Positions 6,322 to 12,975 of a DNA stretch of 17,149 nt are shown here, piece by piece; within the stretch, counting starts at the first letter, position 1, and each line of letters starts with the position of its first letter. Both the position numbers and the translations under genes were made by a program. The notes beneath the pieces were generated by a model. That model made no database searches and was not told where the DNA came from. It worked only from the letters and a program-made list of their open reading frames with translations. Origin of the DNA: Rhodobacter sp. (lineage in GTDB: Bacteria; Pseudomonadota; Alphaproteobacteria; Rhodobacterales; Rhodobacteraceae); the NCBI GenBank assembly GCA_013824055.1, contig PNNE01000337.1, forward strand, positions 1 through 17,149, given 5' to 3'.

Positions 6322-6747
6322 CTAGGCGGACAGCGCGAGAGCCTCGAACTCCTGGTGCAGTTCGGGCATCGACAGGCGCGTATAGTTGACCATCTCGATG
6401 CGCGGGCCAAGGTTCGTCGCGCGACAGTAGTAGATCGCCGAACAGGTCCGCGTCTCGCCCGAGGGCATGATCCGTTCGTGCCAGTCGACCCACATCCGAA
6501 AGCGTCCGGCCCGCGGCAGTTCGACCGCCAGGACCTGCGGTTGCAGCGCGGTGACGCCGCTGCGCAGCAGCCAGTGGCGCAGCAGGCCGAAGACCACGCG
6601 GGCCTCGTCCCGGCCCGACAGCAGCAGCCGCTGTTCGGGCAGGAAAAGCGGCAGCGGGAAGATGTAGCTGTCCAGCAGGGCGTCGATCTGCCCCTGAAGC
6701 AGCTGTTCGCCGCGCAAACGCAGCTCGGCGGCGATGTTTGAATGCAT
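6322..6747 (-). CDS. NTF2/SnoaL-like small protein 1 (uncharacterised)
   Basis: A 141-residue protein that I do not recognise by name. It has an N-terminal helix (about 5-28), then PLPLFLPEQR and a set of strands including FRMWVDWHERIM and TCSAIYYC, ending with a helix (MPELHQEFEALAL). The order matches the NTF2/SnoaL-like fold. It shares an ungapped spaced pattern with the protein encoded at 5085-5531: Pro-Leu at 31-32, Arg46, Phe53, GVT at 64-66, Gln69. I chose the ATG at 6747, where clear protein-like sequence begins; an AAAGG lies about 12 bases upstream and the site is not strong. The frame is open upstream to 6954, but that sequence (Cys/His-rich, irregular) looks untranslated. The gene follows the thiolase after about 158 bases. 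Confidence 0.7.
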   Translation of the reverse strand: MHSNIAAELRLRGEQLLQGQIDALLDSYIFPLPLFLPEQRLLLSGRDEARVVFGLLRHWLLRSGVTALQPQVLAVELPRAGRFRMWVDWHERIMPSGETRTCSAIYYCRATNLGPRIEMVNYTRLSMPELHQEFEALALSA

Positions 6748-6905
6748 GGCCTGAATGCCTTTCGATACAATCCGAAGAAGCAGCCACTTTGGGAGAATCA
6801 CCGAAGGCGCGGCGTAGGATAGCGACATTGAATGGCGCGGCAGCGACATCATGGCGGGCTTGCAGCCAGCGCATGTCCATCGGGTTTGCACCGCCGCGCA
6901 TCGGT
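6748..6905. other. Gap between thiolase and NTF2-like gene 1
   Basis: No convincing gene, hairpin or repeat is visible. An internal minus-strand promoter is possible because the region is somewhat less GC-rich toward 6760-6800, but no -35/-10 pair with correct spacing stands out. Confidence 0.35.
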
Positions 6906-8117
6906 TCAGACCCGCTCGATGATGGTGGCCGCACCCATCCCGGAGGCAATGCACAGCGTCGCCAGGCCCAGGTCCTTGTCCTGGCGTTCCAGCTCGTCCA
7001 GCAGGGTGCCGATGATGATCGCCCCCGTCGCGCCCAGCGGGTGGCCCATCGCGATCGCCCCGCCATTGACGTTGACCAGCGCGGGATCGATGTCGAAGGC
7101 CTGCTGAAAGCGCAGAACGACGCTGGCAAAGGCCTCGTTCACCTCGAACAGGTCGATGTCGCCGATCTGCAGGCCGCTGTCCTTCAGGATCTTCTGCGTC
7201 GCGGGAACCGGGCCGGTCAGCATGATCGTCGGATCGGTCCCGATCTTTGCCGTCGCCCGGATGCGGGCGCGGGGTTTCAGGCCGTGCGCCTTACCGAACT
7301 CGGCATTGCCGATCAGCACTGCGGCGGCCCCGTCCACGATCCCGCTGGAGTTTCCGGCATGGTGGATGTGGTTGATCCGCTCGAGATGCGGGTACTTCAT
7401 CAGCGCGACCCTGTCGAAGCCTGGCATCACCTCGCCCATCTCCTTGAAGGCGGGCCGCAGCGCGCCCAGCGTCTGCATGTCGGTGCCGGGGCGCATGTAT
7501 TCGTCGCTGGCCAGGATCGGCAGGCCGTTCTGGTCGCGGATCGTCAGGACGGATTTCGCAAAGCGACCCTCGGCCCAGGCCTGCGCGGCACGGCGCTGGG
7601 ATTCCACCGCCAGCGCGTCGGCCTGGTCGCGGGTAAAGCCGTATTCGGTGGCGATGATGTCCGCGCTGATCCCCTGCGGGACGAAATAGGTCTTCATCGC
7701 CAGCGTCGGATCGACGGCAATCGCCGCGCCGTCACTGCCCATCGCCACACGGCCCATCATCTCGACCCCGCCGGCGATATAGGCCTGGCCCGCGCCGCCC
7801 CTGACCTGGTTCGCCGCCAGGTTCACCGCCTCCATGCCGCTGGCGCAGAAGCGGTTGATCGCAAGGCCGGGGATGCGTTCGTCCAGGTCCGAGGCCAGCA
7901 CCGCCGACCGCGCCAGGCAGCCGCCCTGCTCGCCCACCTGGGTCACGTTGCCCCAGATCACATCCTCGACCGCATGGCCCTTCAGGCCGTTGCGCTCTTT
8001 CACCGCGTTCAGCACCCTGGCCGAAAGCGCGACCGAGGTCAGCTCGTGCAGGGCGCCATCGGCCCGGCCCTTGCCGCGCGGGCTGCGGACGGCGTCGTAG
8101 ATGAAGGCGTCGGTCAT
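6906..8117 (-). CDS. Acetyl-CoA C-acyltransferase (thiolase)
   Basis: A 403-residue thiolase that cleaves 3-ketoacyl-CoA with CoA to acetyl-CoA and a shortened acyl-CoA (or the reverse condensation). The nucleophile is Cys91 in INRFCASGMEAVN, the catalytic His is His359 in AIAMGHPLGATGA, and the second Cys is Cys389 in LCIASGMGAA. The last motif has IAS in place of the more common IGG, with the Cys kept. Length and motifs are normal for the family. The ATG at 8117 follows the GST stop by 10 bases with a GAGGAG between them, so the two genes are co-transcribed. With the FadB/FadJ-type enzyme it forms a complete hydratase-dehydrogenase-thiolase set (FadA/FadI role), although the two genes are separated by four small genes. 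Confidence 0.93.
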   Translation of the reverse strand: MTDAFIYDAVRSPRGKGRADGALHELTSVALSARVLNAVKERNGLKGHAVEDVIWGNVTQVGEQGGCLARSAVLASDLDERIPGLAINRFCASGMEAVNLAANQVRGGAGQAYIAGGVEMMGRVAMGSDGAAIAVDPTLAMKTYFVPQGISADIIATEYGFTRDQADALAVESQRRAAQAWAEGRFAKSVLTIRDQNGLPILASDEYMRPGTDMQTLGALRPAFKEMGEVMPGFDRVALMKYPHLERINHIHHAGNSSGIVDGAAAVLIGNAEFGKAHGLKPRARIRATAKIGTDPTIMLTGPVPATQKILKDSGLQIGDIDLFEVNEAFASVVLRFQQAFDIDPALVNVNGGAIAMGHPLGATGAIIIGTLLDELERQDKDLGLATLCIASGMGAATIIERV

Positions 8118-8127
8118 GGTCGTCTCC

Positions 8128-8754
8128 TCAAGCGGCGGGGAAGGCCCGCGTCAGCAGGTCGTAGGGGTGTTTCCAGCCGGGCAGGGCGCTGATGCGGTCC
8201 AGCCAGCGGTCGATATGGGGCCAGTCGGCGCGGTCAAAGCCGAAGGGCTCGGGGTAGTAGAGGTAGCCGCAGCACGAGAGGTCGGCGATGGTGACAGCCT
8301 CGCCGGCAACCCAGTTGCGCCCGTCGAGGTGGTCGTTCAGCACGGTGTAGGCGGCTTTCAGGCGGCCTTGCAGGAAGGGGATCACCGCCTCGGGGCGTTT
8401 CTCGGGGGACAGGAAGTTCATCAGGAAACGGGTGGTGCCGATCTGGGTCGAAAGCTTGTGGTTGTCCCAGAACAGCCAGCGCAACACCTCGCGCCGTTCC
8501 GCCGCCGACCGGCCCCCAAGCTTGCCGGTCTTGGAGCTGATATAGTCCAGGATCACCCCCGACTGCGTCAGCGTGGTATCGCCGTCGATCAGGACCGGGA
8601 CTTCGCCCATCTCGTTGATCTGCCTGAACTCCGGGCTGCGCGCCTCGCCCTTGAAGAAGTCGACGAAGACCGGCTCCCACTCAAGGTCGGCCATTTCCAG
8701 CGCCAGCGCGCATTTGTAGGCGTTACCGCTTTCGCCGAAGGAATAAAGCTTCAT
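8128..8754 (-). CDS. Glutathione S-transferase family protein
   Basis: A 208-residue cytosolic GST. The N-terminal thioredoxin-like domain (1-80) starts KLYSFGESGNAYKCALALE, with Ser9 or Asn11 in the usual glutathione-activating region, and contains the cis-Pro loop GEVPVLIDGD followed by the TQSGVILDYI helix. The C-terminal all-helical domain (90-205) has the GEAVTIADLSCCGYL segment, which is the GST N-capping motif with the conserved Asp. The substrate is unknown. It lies between acyl-CoA dehydrogenase (60-base gap) and thiolase (10-base gap), so it is likely to act on an acyl-CoA-derived or electrophilic intermediate. A GGGAGAG lies upstream of the ATG at 8754. Confidence 0.9.
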   Translation of the reverse strand: MKLYSFGESGNAYKCALALEMADLEWEPVFVDFFKGEARSPEFRQINEMGEVPVLIDGDTTLTQSGVILDYISSKTGKLGGRSAAERREVLRWLFWDNHKLSTQIGTTRFLMNFLSPEKRPEAVIPFLQGRLKAAYTVLNDHLDGRNWVAGEAVTIADLSCCGYLYYPEPFGFDRADWPHIDRWLDRISALPGWKHPYDLLTRAFPAA

Positions 8755-8781
8755 GGCCAGTCTCTCCCGTGGGGTGTCGGA

Positions 8782-8798
8782 CGGGCCCTTGCGGCCCG
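8782..8798 (-). other. Intercistronic hairpin between acyl-CoA dehydrogenase and GST
   Basis: CGGGCC (8782-8787) and GGCCCG (8793-8798) pair exactly around a 5-base loop. It occupies most of the 60-base gap after the dehydrogenase stop and ends just upstream of the GST ribosome site. There is no U-tract, so it more likely slows decay or attenuates than terminates. Confidence 0.4.
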
Positions 8799-8814
8799 CC
8801 CCTCGGGCAGAAGC

Positions 8815-10587
8815 CTAGAACGCCTCGGCGGCCAGCGCCATGACCGGATCGGCTCCGGTCTCGATCCGGGCCAGGTGCATCGCGCAGGCGGGAAGCTGGC
8901 GGGCCATGTAGAAGCGGCCGGTGGCGATCTTGGCCTCGTAGAAGTCGCGGTCCTCTGCGCCCGCATCCAGCGCCACGTAGGCGGCCCTCGCCATCTTGGT
9001 CCACATCAGGCCCAGGCAGACATGGCCCATCATGTGCATGAAGTCATAGGACCCCGCCAGCGCCGCATTGGGATTCTTCATGCCCTGCTGCATGAAGAAC
9101 ATGCCCGCCTGCTGCAACGCCTTGGACGCGGCCTTCAGGGGTTCGACGAAACCCTTCATCCGCTCGTCGCCGTCATGCGCCTTGCACTCGGCCTTCACCA
9201 GGTCAAAGAACGCCATCACATGCTTGCCGCCGTCGGTGGCCAGCTTGCGGCCCACCAGGTCCAGCGCCTGCACGCCGTTGGCGCCTTCGTAGATCATCGC
9301 GATCCGGGCGTCGCGCGCAAACTGCGACATGCCCCATTCCTCGATATAGCCGTGGCCGCCATAGACCTGCTGGGCCTGCACCGCCATCTCGAACCCCTTG
9401 TCGGTCAGGAACCCCTTCAGCACCGGAGTCATCAAGCCGATCAGCCCGTCCGCCGCCATGTCGCCGGCATGTGCCCGGTCGATCAGCGTGGCGCCCCAGT
9501 AGGCCCAGGCCCGCGCGGCTTCGACAAAGCTTTTCTGCTCCATCAGGTTGCGGCGGATGTCGGGGTGGACGATCAGCGGGTCGGCCGGTCCGTCCGGGTT
9601 CTTGGCGCCGGTCACGTCGCGGCCCTGAAGCCGATCCTTCGCGTAAGTCAGCGCGTTCTGGTAGGCGGCTTCCGCCACCGCATAGCCTTGCAGCGCCACG
9701 CCAAGCCGGGCCTCGTTCATCATCGTGAACATGGCCTTCATGCCCTTGTGCAGATCGCCCAAGAGCCAGCCCGTCGCCCCGTCGTAGTTCATCACGCAGG
9801 TCGCGTTGCCGTGGATGCCCATCTTTTCTTCGACCTTGCCGACCGAAACGGCATTGCGGTCGCCCAGAGAGCCGTCGTCGTTCACCAGGACCTTCGGCAC
9901 GATGAACAGGCTGATGCCTTTCGTCCCCTCGCCGCCGCCGGGGGCCTTGGCCAGCACCAGATGGACGATGTTCGACGCCAGGTCATGATCGCCGGCCGAG
10001 ATGAAGATCTTCTGCCCGGTGATCCTGTAGGATCCGTCCGCCTGCGGTTCTGCCTTGGTGCGCAACAAGCCCAGATCGGTGCCGCAATGCGGTTCCGTCA
10101 GGTTCATCGTGCCGGTCCATTCGCAGCTGACCATCTTCGGCAGCCACTTCGCCTTCTGCTCGTCGGTCCCATGCACCTTGATCGCCGAATAGGCGCCGTG
10201 GGTCAGACCCTGGTACATGTTGAAGGCCATGTTGGCCGAGACGAAGGTCTCGTTCACCGCCGTATGCATCAGGTAGGGCAGGCCCTGACCGCCATGTTCC
10301 GGCGCCGCATCCAGCGACATCCAGCCGCCTTCGCGCAGGGTGTCGAAGGCCTGCCTGAAGCCCTTGGGCGTCCGGACCACGCCGTTTTCCAGCACGCAGC
10401 CCTGAACGTCGCCGACGATGTTCAGGGGGGTCAGGATATCCTGGCTGACCTTTGCCGCTTCGTCGAACACCGCCTGGGTAAAGCTTCTGTCCAGATCCGC
10501 ATAGCCGGGAATGTCGGCGTCCGAAACCTTCAGAACCTCATGCAGCACGAACTGCATGTCCTTCACGGGGGCGGTATAGCTGGGCAT
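8815..10587 (-). CDS. Acyl-CoA dehydrogenase of the long DmdC-like subfamily
   Basis: A 590-residue FAD-dependent dehydrogenase that oxidises acyl-CoA to trans-2-enoyl-CoA. The N-terminus (SYTAPVKDMQFVLHEVL) is the extra N-terminal domain of the long ACAD subfamily. The flavin-domain motif MNLTEPHCGTDLG is at 161-173, KIFISAGDHDL follows, and QQVYGGHGYIEEWGM is at 406-420. The probable catalytic base is Glu434 in AMIYEGANGVQALDL, the position used in DmdC-type enzymes. An additional C-terminal domain (about 460-590) completes the architecture. Members include 3-methylmercaptopropionyl-CoA dehydrogenase (DmdC) and general acyl-CoA dehydrogenases, and sequence alone does not separate these. AGAGGAC precedes the ATG at 10587. 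The gene follows merR by 41 bases. Confidence 0.93.
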   Translation of the reverse strand: MPSYTAPVKDMQFVLHEVLKVSDADIPGYADLDRSFTQAVFDEAAKVSQDILTPLNIVGDVQGCVLENGVVRTPKGFRQAFDTLREGGWMSLDAAPEHGGQGLPYLMHTAVNETFVSANMAFNMYQGLTHGAYSAIKVHGTDEQKAKWLPKMVSCEWTGTMNLTEPHCGTDLGLLRTKAEPQADGSYRITGQKIFISAGDHDLASNIVHLVLAKAPGGGEGTKGISLFIVPKVLVNDDGSLGDRNAVSVGKVEEKMGIHGNATCVMNYDGATGWLLGDLHKGMKAMFTMMNEARLGVALQGYAVAEAAYQNALTYAKDRLQGRDVTGAKNPDGPADPLIVHPDIRRNLMEQKSFVEAARAWAYWGATLIDRAHAGDMAADGLIGLMTPVLKGFLTDKGFEMAVQAQQVYGGHGYIEEWGMSQFARDARIAMIYEGANGVQALDLVGRKLATDGGKHVMAFFDLVKAECKAHDGDERMKGFVEPLKAASKALQQAGMFFMQQGMKNPNAALAGSYDFMHMMGHVCLGLMWTKMARAAYVALDAGAEDRDFYEAKIATGRFYMARQLPACAMHLARIETGADPVMALAAEAF

Positions 10588-10605
10588 CTTGTCCTCTTCC
10601 CTCTT

Positions 10606-10621
10606 GCGCCCGGAGGGGCGC
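10606..10621 (-). other. Intercistronic hairpin between merR and acyl-CoA dehydrogenase
   Basis: GCGCCC (10606-10611) and GGGCGC (10616-10621) pair exactly around a 4-base loop, in the 41-base gap after the merR stop and upstream of the dehydrogenase ribosome site. It may set the relative expression of regulator and enzyme. No U-tract follows. Confidence 0.4.
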
Positions 10622-10628
10622 GTGTCGT

Positions 10629-11030
10629 TCAGGCCGCGCGGTCGGGCACCAGGCCCTTGGCTTCGGCATCCTTCAGCTCGGCTTGCAGCTCGGCGATCGC
10701 CAGGTCCAGCTCGGTGCGCTGGGCTTCCATCTCGGCCAGGCGTTTCCGGCCCAGCTCATAGGCCTTCTGGCGCTGGGCGGTCAGCCCGCCGTCGCGGTCG
10801 TAAAGGTCCAGCGTCTGCCGGATGTCCTCCAGACTGAAGCCGAAGCGCTTGCCGCGCAGGATCAGCGCCAGCCGCGCCCGGTCGCGCCGGGTGAACAGCC
10901 GCCGTGTCCCCATCCGGATCGGGGTCAACAGCTCCTTGGCCTCATAGAAGCGCAGGGTGCGGGGGGTGACATCGTAGGCATCGCACATCTGGCGGATGGT
11001 CATCACATCGGTTGGAATATCGGATTTCAT
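10629..11030 (-). CDS. MerR-family transcriptional regulator of the beta-oxidation cluster
   Basis: A 133-residue MerR protein. The winged helix-turn-helix covers residues 10-75 (TIRQMCDAYDVTPRTLRFYE, then LLTPIR, RRLFTRRDRARL and KRFGFSLEDIRQ), and a coiled-coil dimer helix covers 85-125 (ELGRKRLAEMEAQRTELDLAIAELQAEL). There is no C-terminal Cys pair, so it is not a metal sensor. It belongs in type with the short MerR regulators of acyl-CoA or branched-chain amino acid catabolism (LiuR-like). I chose the ATG at 11030 because homologous sequence begins with it. In-frame ATGs at 11057, 11060 and 11087 and a GTG at 11117 (inside the operator palindromes) are alternatives, and no start has a strong ribosome site. 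It heads the cluster and probably controls itself and the downstream genes. Confidence 0.88.
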   Translation of the reverse strand: MKSDIPTDVMTIRQMCDAYDVTPRTLRFYEAKELLTPIRMGTRRLFTRRDRARLALILRGKRFGFSLEDIRQTLDLYDRDGGLTAQRQKAYELGRKRLAEMEAQRTELDLAIAELQAELKDAEAKGLVPDRAA

Positions 11031-11102
11031 CGTCAAGCTCGTCGTCGGGGAATGCATCATGGCCGGCAGATGCAAACCCCGGGACATGATTACCAGAGCA
11101 GT

Positions 11103-11116
11103 TGACGTTAACGTCA
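11103..11116. promoter_or_regulatory. 14-bp perfect palindrome, probable MerR operator
   Basis: TGACGTTAACGTCA reads the same on both strands. It lies 73 bases upstream of the chosen merR start. On the minus strand a GTGACG and a GGTAAT 17 bases apart overlap and follow it, a possible weak -35/-10 pair with the palindrome in the spacer, as MerR proteins prefer. From memory, LiuR-type operators are also palindromes built on ACGT cores. Binding is inferred. Confidence 0.65.
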
Positions 11117-11118
11117 CT

Positions 11119-11156
11119 GTGACGTCACGTCAGAATTCCACCTGACGTGAAGTCAG
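11119..11156. promoter_or_regulatory. Cluster of further TGACGT/ACGTCA palindromes
   Basis: GTGACGTCAC (11119-11128) is a 10-bp perfect palindrome. TCACGTCAG (11125-11133) and CTGACGTGA (11142-11150) are exact 9-bp inverted arms 8 bases apart. CTGAC and GTCAG (11142-11146, 11152-11156) form another pair. Together with the site at 11103, this gives three TGACGT and three ACGTCA half-sites in under 50 bases, suggesting several bound dimers or a cooperative operator upstream of merR. Confidence 0.6.
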
Positions 11157-11189
11157 TCGGCAGAGGGCAACCATGCGGGTGACGCCGCG

Positions 11190-11221
11190 GCAAGGACCGG
11201 GCTTGCCAGCCCGGCCCTTGC
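11190..11221 (-). terminator. Hairpin after the DUF4139 gene
   Basis: GCAAGG-A-CCGGGC (11190-11202) pairs with GCCCGG-C-CCTTGC (11209-11221), giving two 6-bp blocks with one mismatch around a 6-base loop. It lies 19 bases beyond the stop of the DUF4139 gene and before the operator region of the next unit, the right place for a terminator separating the two minus-strand units. A T-rich stretch (GTCTTT) is present only on the plus-strand side, so termination on the minus strand would not be classically intrinsic. Confidence 0.55.
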
Positions 11222-11240
11222 GGTCTTTCGCTGGGGCGGA

Positions 11241-12872
11241 TCACCGCAGAACCATGCCCTCGGGCCAGGTCAGCACATGTTCCAGCGTGATGGTCTGCCT
11301 TGCCCCTGCGGCAAGGTCGAACTCCCAGGCCAGGATGCCGCGCTGGCCTTCGACGTCGGTTTCCATCGGGGCCGGGCTTGCGGTGACTTCGATCTCCAGC
11401 GCGTCCTGCTCGCTGTAGGGCACCTGGTCCAGAAGGCGGACCGGCCAGGCCTCGGCGCCGGTGTTCTCGACCGTGATGACCGCGCTTTCCCTTTGCTGGT
11501 TGCTGCTGGTGAACACCCCCGTTTCGCCCGCCTCGCGCAGTGGCATTTCGCGCTTGACCCGCAGGGTCTCGATGGCCCCGAAGCCCAGGTCCGTCTCGAC
11601 CCCCGGCGCGATCACGTCCAGCCAGGTCGAGCCGACCAGAACCCCTTCCCAGAACAGCATGGCCTGACCGGGAAGCAGTGGCTCCTCGCTGGCGTTGATG
11701 AAGCTGGCCATGACGAAGGCGGTATCGTCAAGACGGGGCACGGCGACGGCTTCCACCACCGGCGCGAAGTCCAGACTGTCCAGCGCAAGACGCAGGTTTT
11801 CGGCCCCGGTCGCGACTGTGACCGGTTCGGGATACTGGTAGACGACCGTGTCGCCGTCATAGGCCATCGCAGCCGTGACCGGAGCGGCGGCGGCCTCTGG
11901 TGCCGGGGCAGTCTCATGCAGCGCGCTGTCGGTGCCGTAAGCCTTCCGGGAAAGCTCCTCGACGTCCGCCTCCGGCCCGATGGACCGCAATTCCGGCCAA
12001 AGCTGCGAGGGTGCAGACTGCTCGCTGGGCCGCGAGGAGGACAGCGTCAGCGCGACGCCATCCCAATCCTCGCCGGTGAACTGGCTCACCAGCACCGAGC
12101 GGTCGAGGGTCAGCCTGTCGCCGCCGTCCCGCGTCAGGTTCAGGTCGTAGACCGGCTGCCAGCTGGCGTTGCCGACGTATTGGGTGATCGTCACCCTGGC
12201 CTCGCCGGCCCCGGACGCCGTCACCGCGACCGACAGCGCGGTAAAGTCCATGTCGGCCGAAGGCAGCGCGTCATAGGCCGCCCGGGCCTTGGCCAGCGCC
12301 TCCTGCGCCTTTGTCACCGCCTGCTGGACCGGCGGCAGGTCCGCCTTGGCGGCAAGGGCGGACTGGCGGGCGGCCAGAGTTTCGCTCCCGATCATTGCGG
12401 CCATCGCCCGGATCGTCTCGGGCGTCGCGCCGTCCGGCAGCGCGCCGGTGAACGACGACAGGAACCGCACCCGAGCCTCTGCGGCTTCGACCTTTGCGGT
12501 GATCGCCTCCAGCGTCAGCTGTGCGGTGTCGGCGGCGGCTTGGGCGGCCTCGACCTGCGCCTTGGCCGACTGCTGCGCTTCGGTCAGCGGGTCCTCGCGC
12601 GGGGGCAGCCGGTCGGCGCGCAGGTTGAAGGCGCCAAGTCGCACGCCGTCGGACGCGCCAAGTCGGATCAGGCCGGGGTCGCTGTCACGGGGCAGGTCGG
12701 TGACCAGCAGCTCGTGGCGTCCGGCGGAGGGGGCGGTGAAGCTCACTTCCCGCGTCAGCCTGGCGCCGTCCGGGTAGACGGTCACTGCGGTGATCCGGCT
12801 GGTGGCGGGAAGGGTGTCGGCAAGGGCCGGCACCGTGGCAGAGGCAAGCAGGACGGCAAGCAGGGCGCGCAT
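11241..12872 (-). CDS. Exported DUF4139/MuiA-type protein
   Basis: A 543-residue protein with an N-terminal signal peptide (RALLAVLLASATVPALA, probable cleavage after Ala18). It then has a DUF4140-type strand-rich segment (about 25-90: ITAVTVYPDGARLTREV), a long Ala/Glu/Lys-rich coiled coil (about 94-202) and the DUF4139 domain (about 215-543), with the typical GNASWQPVYDLNL at 234-246 and LVGSTWLDVI later. Related proteins are annotated mucoidy inhibitor A (MuiA), first linked to colanic-acid mucoidy; the molecular function is unknown. The ATG at 12872 has GAAAGG upstream. The frame stays open to 13055, but the extension lacks protein character and would bury the signal peptide. It is probably periplasmic. 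It ends before the hairpin at 11190-11221. Confidence 0.88.
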   Translation of the reverse strand: MRALLAVLLASATVPALADTLPATSRITAVTVYPDGARLTREVSFTAPSAGRHELLVTDLPRDSDPGLIRLGASDGVRLGAFNLRADRLPPREDPLTEAQQSAKAQVEAAQAAADTAQLTLEAITAKVEAAEARVRFLSSFTGALPDGATPETIRAMAAMIGSETLAARQSALAAKADLPPVQQAVTKAQEALAKARAAYDALPSADMDFTALSVAVTASGAGEARVTITQYVGNASWQPVYDLNLTRDGGDRLTLDRSVLVSQFTGEDWDGVALTLSSSRPSEQSAPSQLWPELRSIGPEADVEELSRKAYGTDSALHETAPAPEAAAAPVTAAMAYDGDTVVYQYPEPVTVATGAENLRLALDSLDFAPVVEAVAVPRLDDTAFVMASFINASEEPLLPGQAMLFWEGVLVGSTWLDVIAPGVETDLGFGAIETLRVKREMPLREAGETGVFTSSNQQRESAVITVENTGAEAWPVRLLDQVPYSEQDALEIEVTASPAPMETDVEGQRGILAWEFDLAAGARQTITLEHVLTWPEGMVLR

Positions 12873-12975
12873 CGGCGAAGGGCCTTTCGGTTGAGGTCGC
12901 CGGGACGGTAGGCCCCTGGTGACGGGCGCGGCAAGGCCGGGAAACCCGTCCCAAGGATTTCGCCCCCGGCGCGCG

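Noticed and set aside
7066..7077. Second MerR operator inside thiolase (TTGACGTTGACC)
   Set aside because: It encodes conserved thiolase residues (NVNGG region), lacks dyad symmetry and is within a coding region.
8101..10761. Very long open frame on the plus strand (886 codons) opposite the acyl-CoA dehydrogenase and GST
   Set aside because: It runs antisense to genes with full catalytic motifs, crosses several of their boundaries and has a low-information, Arg/His/Gly-rich composition. Long antisense frames are expected in high-GC genes with this codon bias.
11087..11117. Longer MerR protein starting at the GTG at 11117 or ATG at 11087
   Set aside because: The GTG lies inside the operator palindrome, neither start has a ribosome site, and the extra residues do not resemble MerR N-termini.
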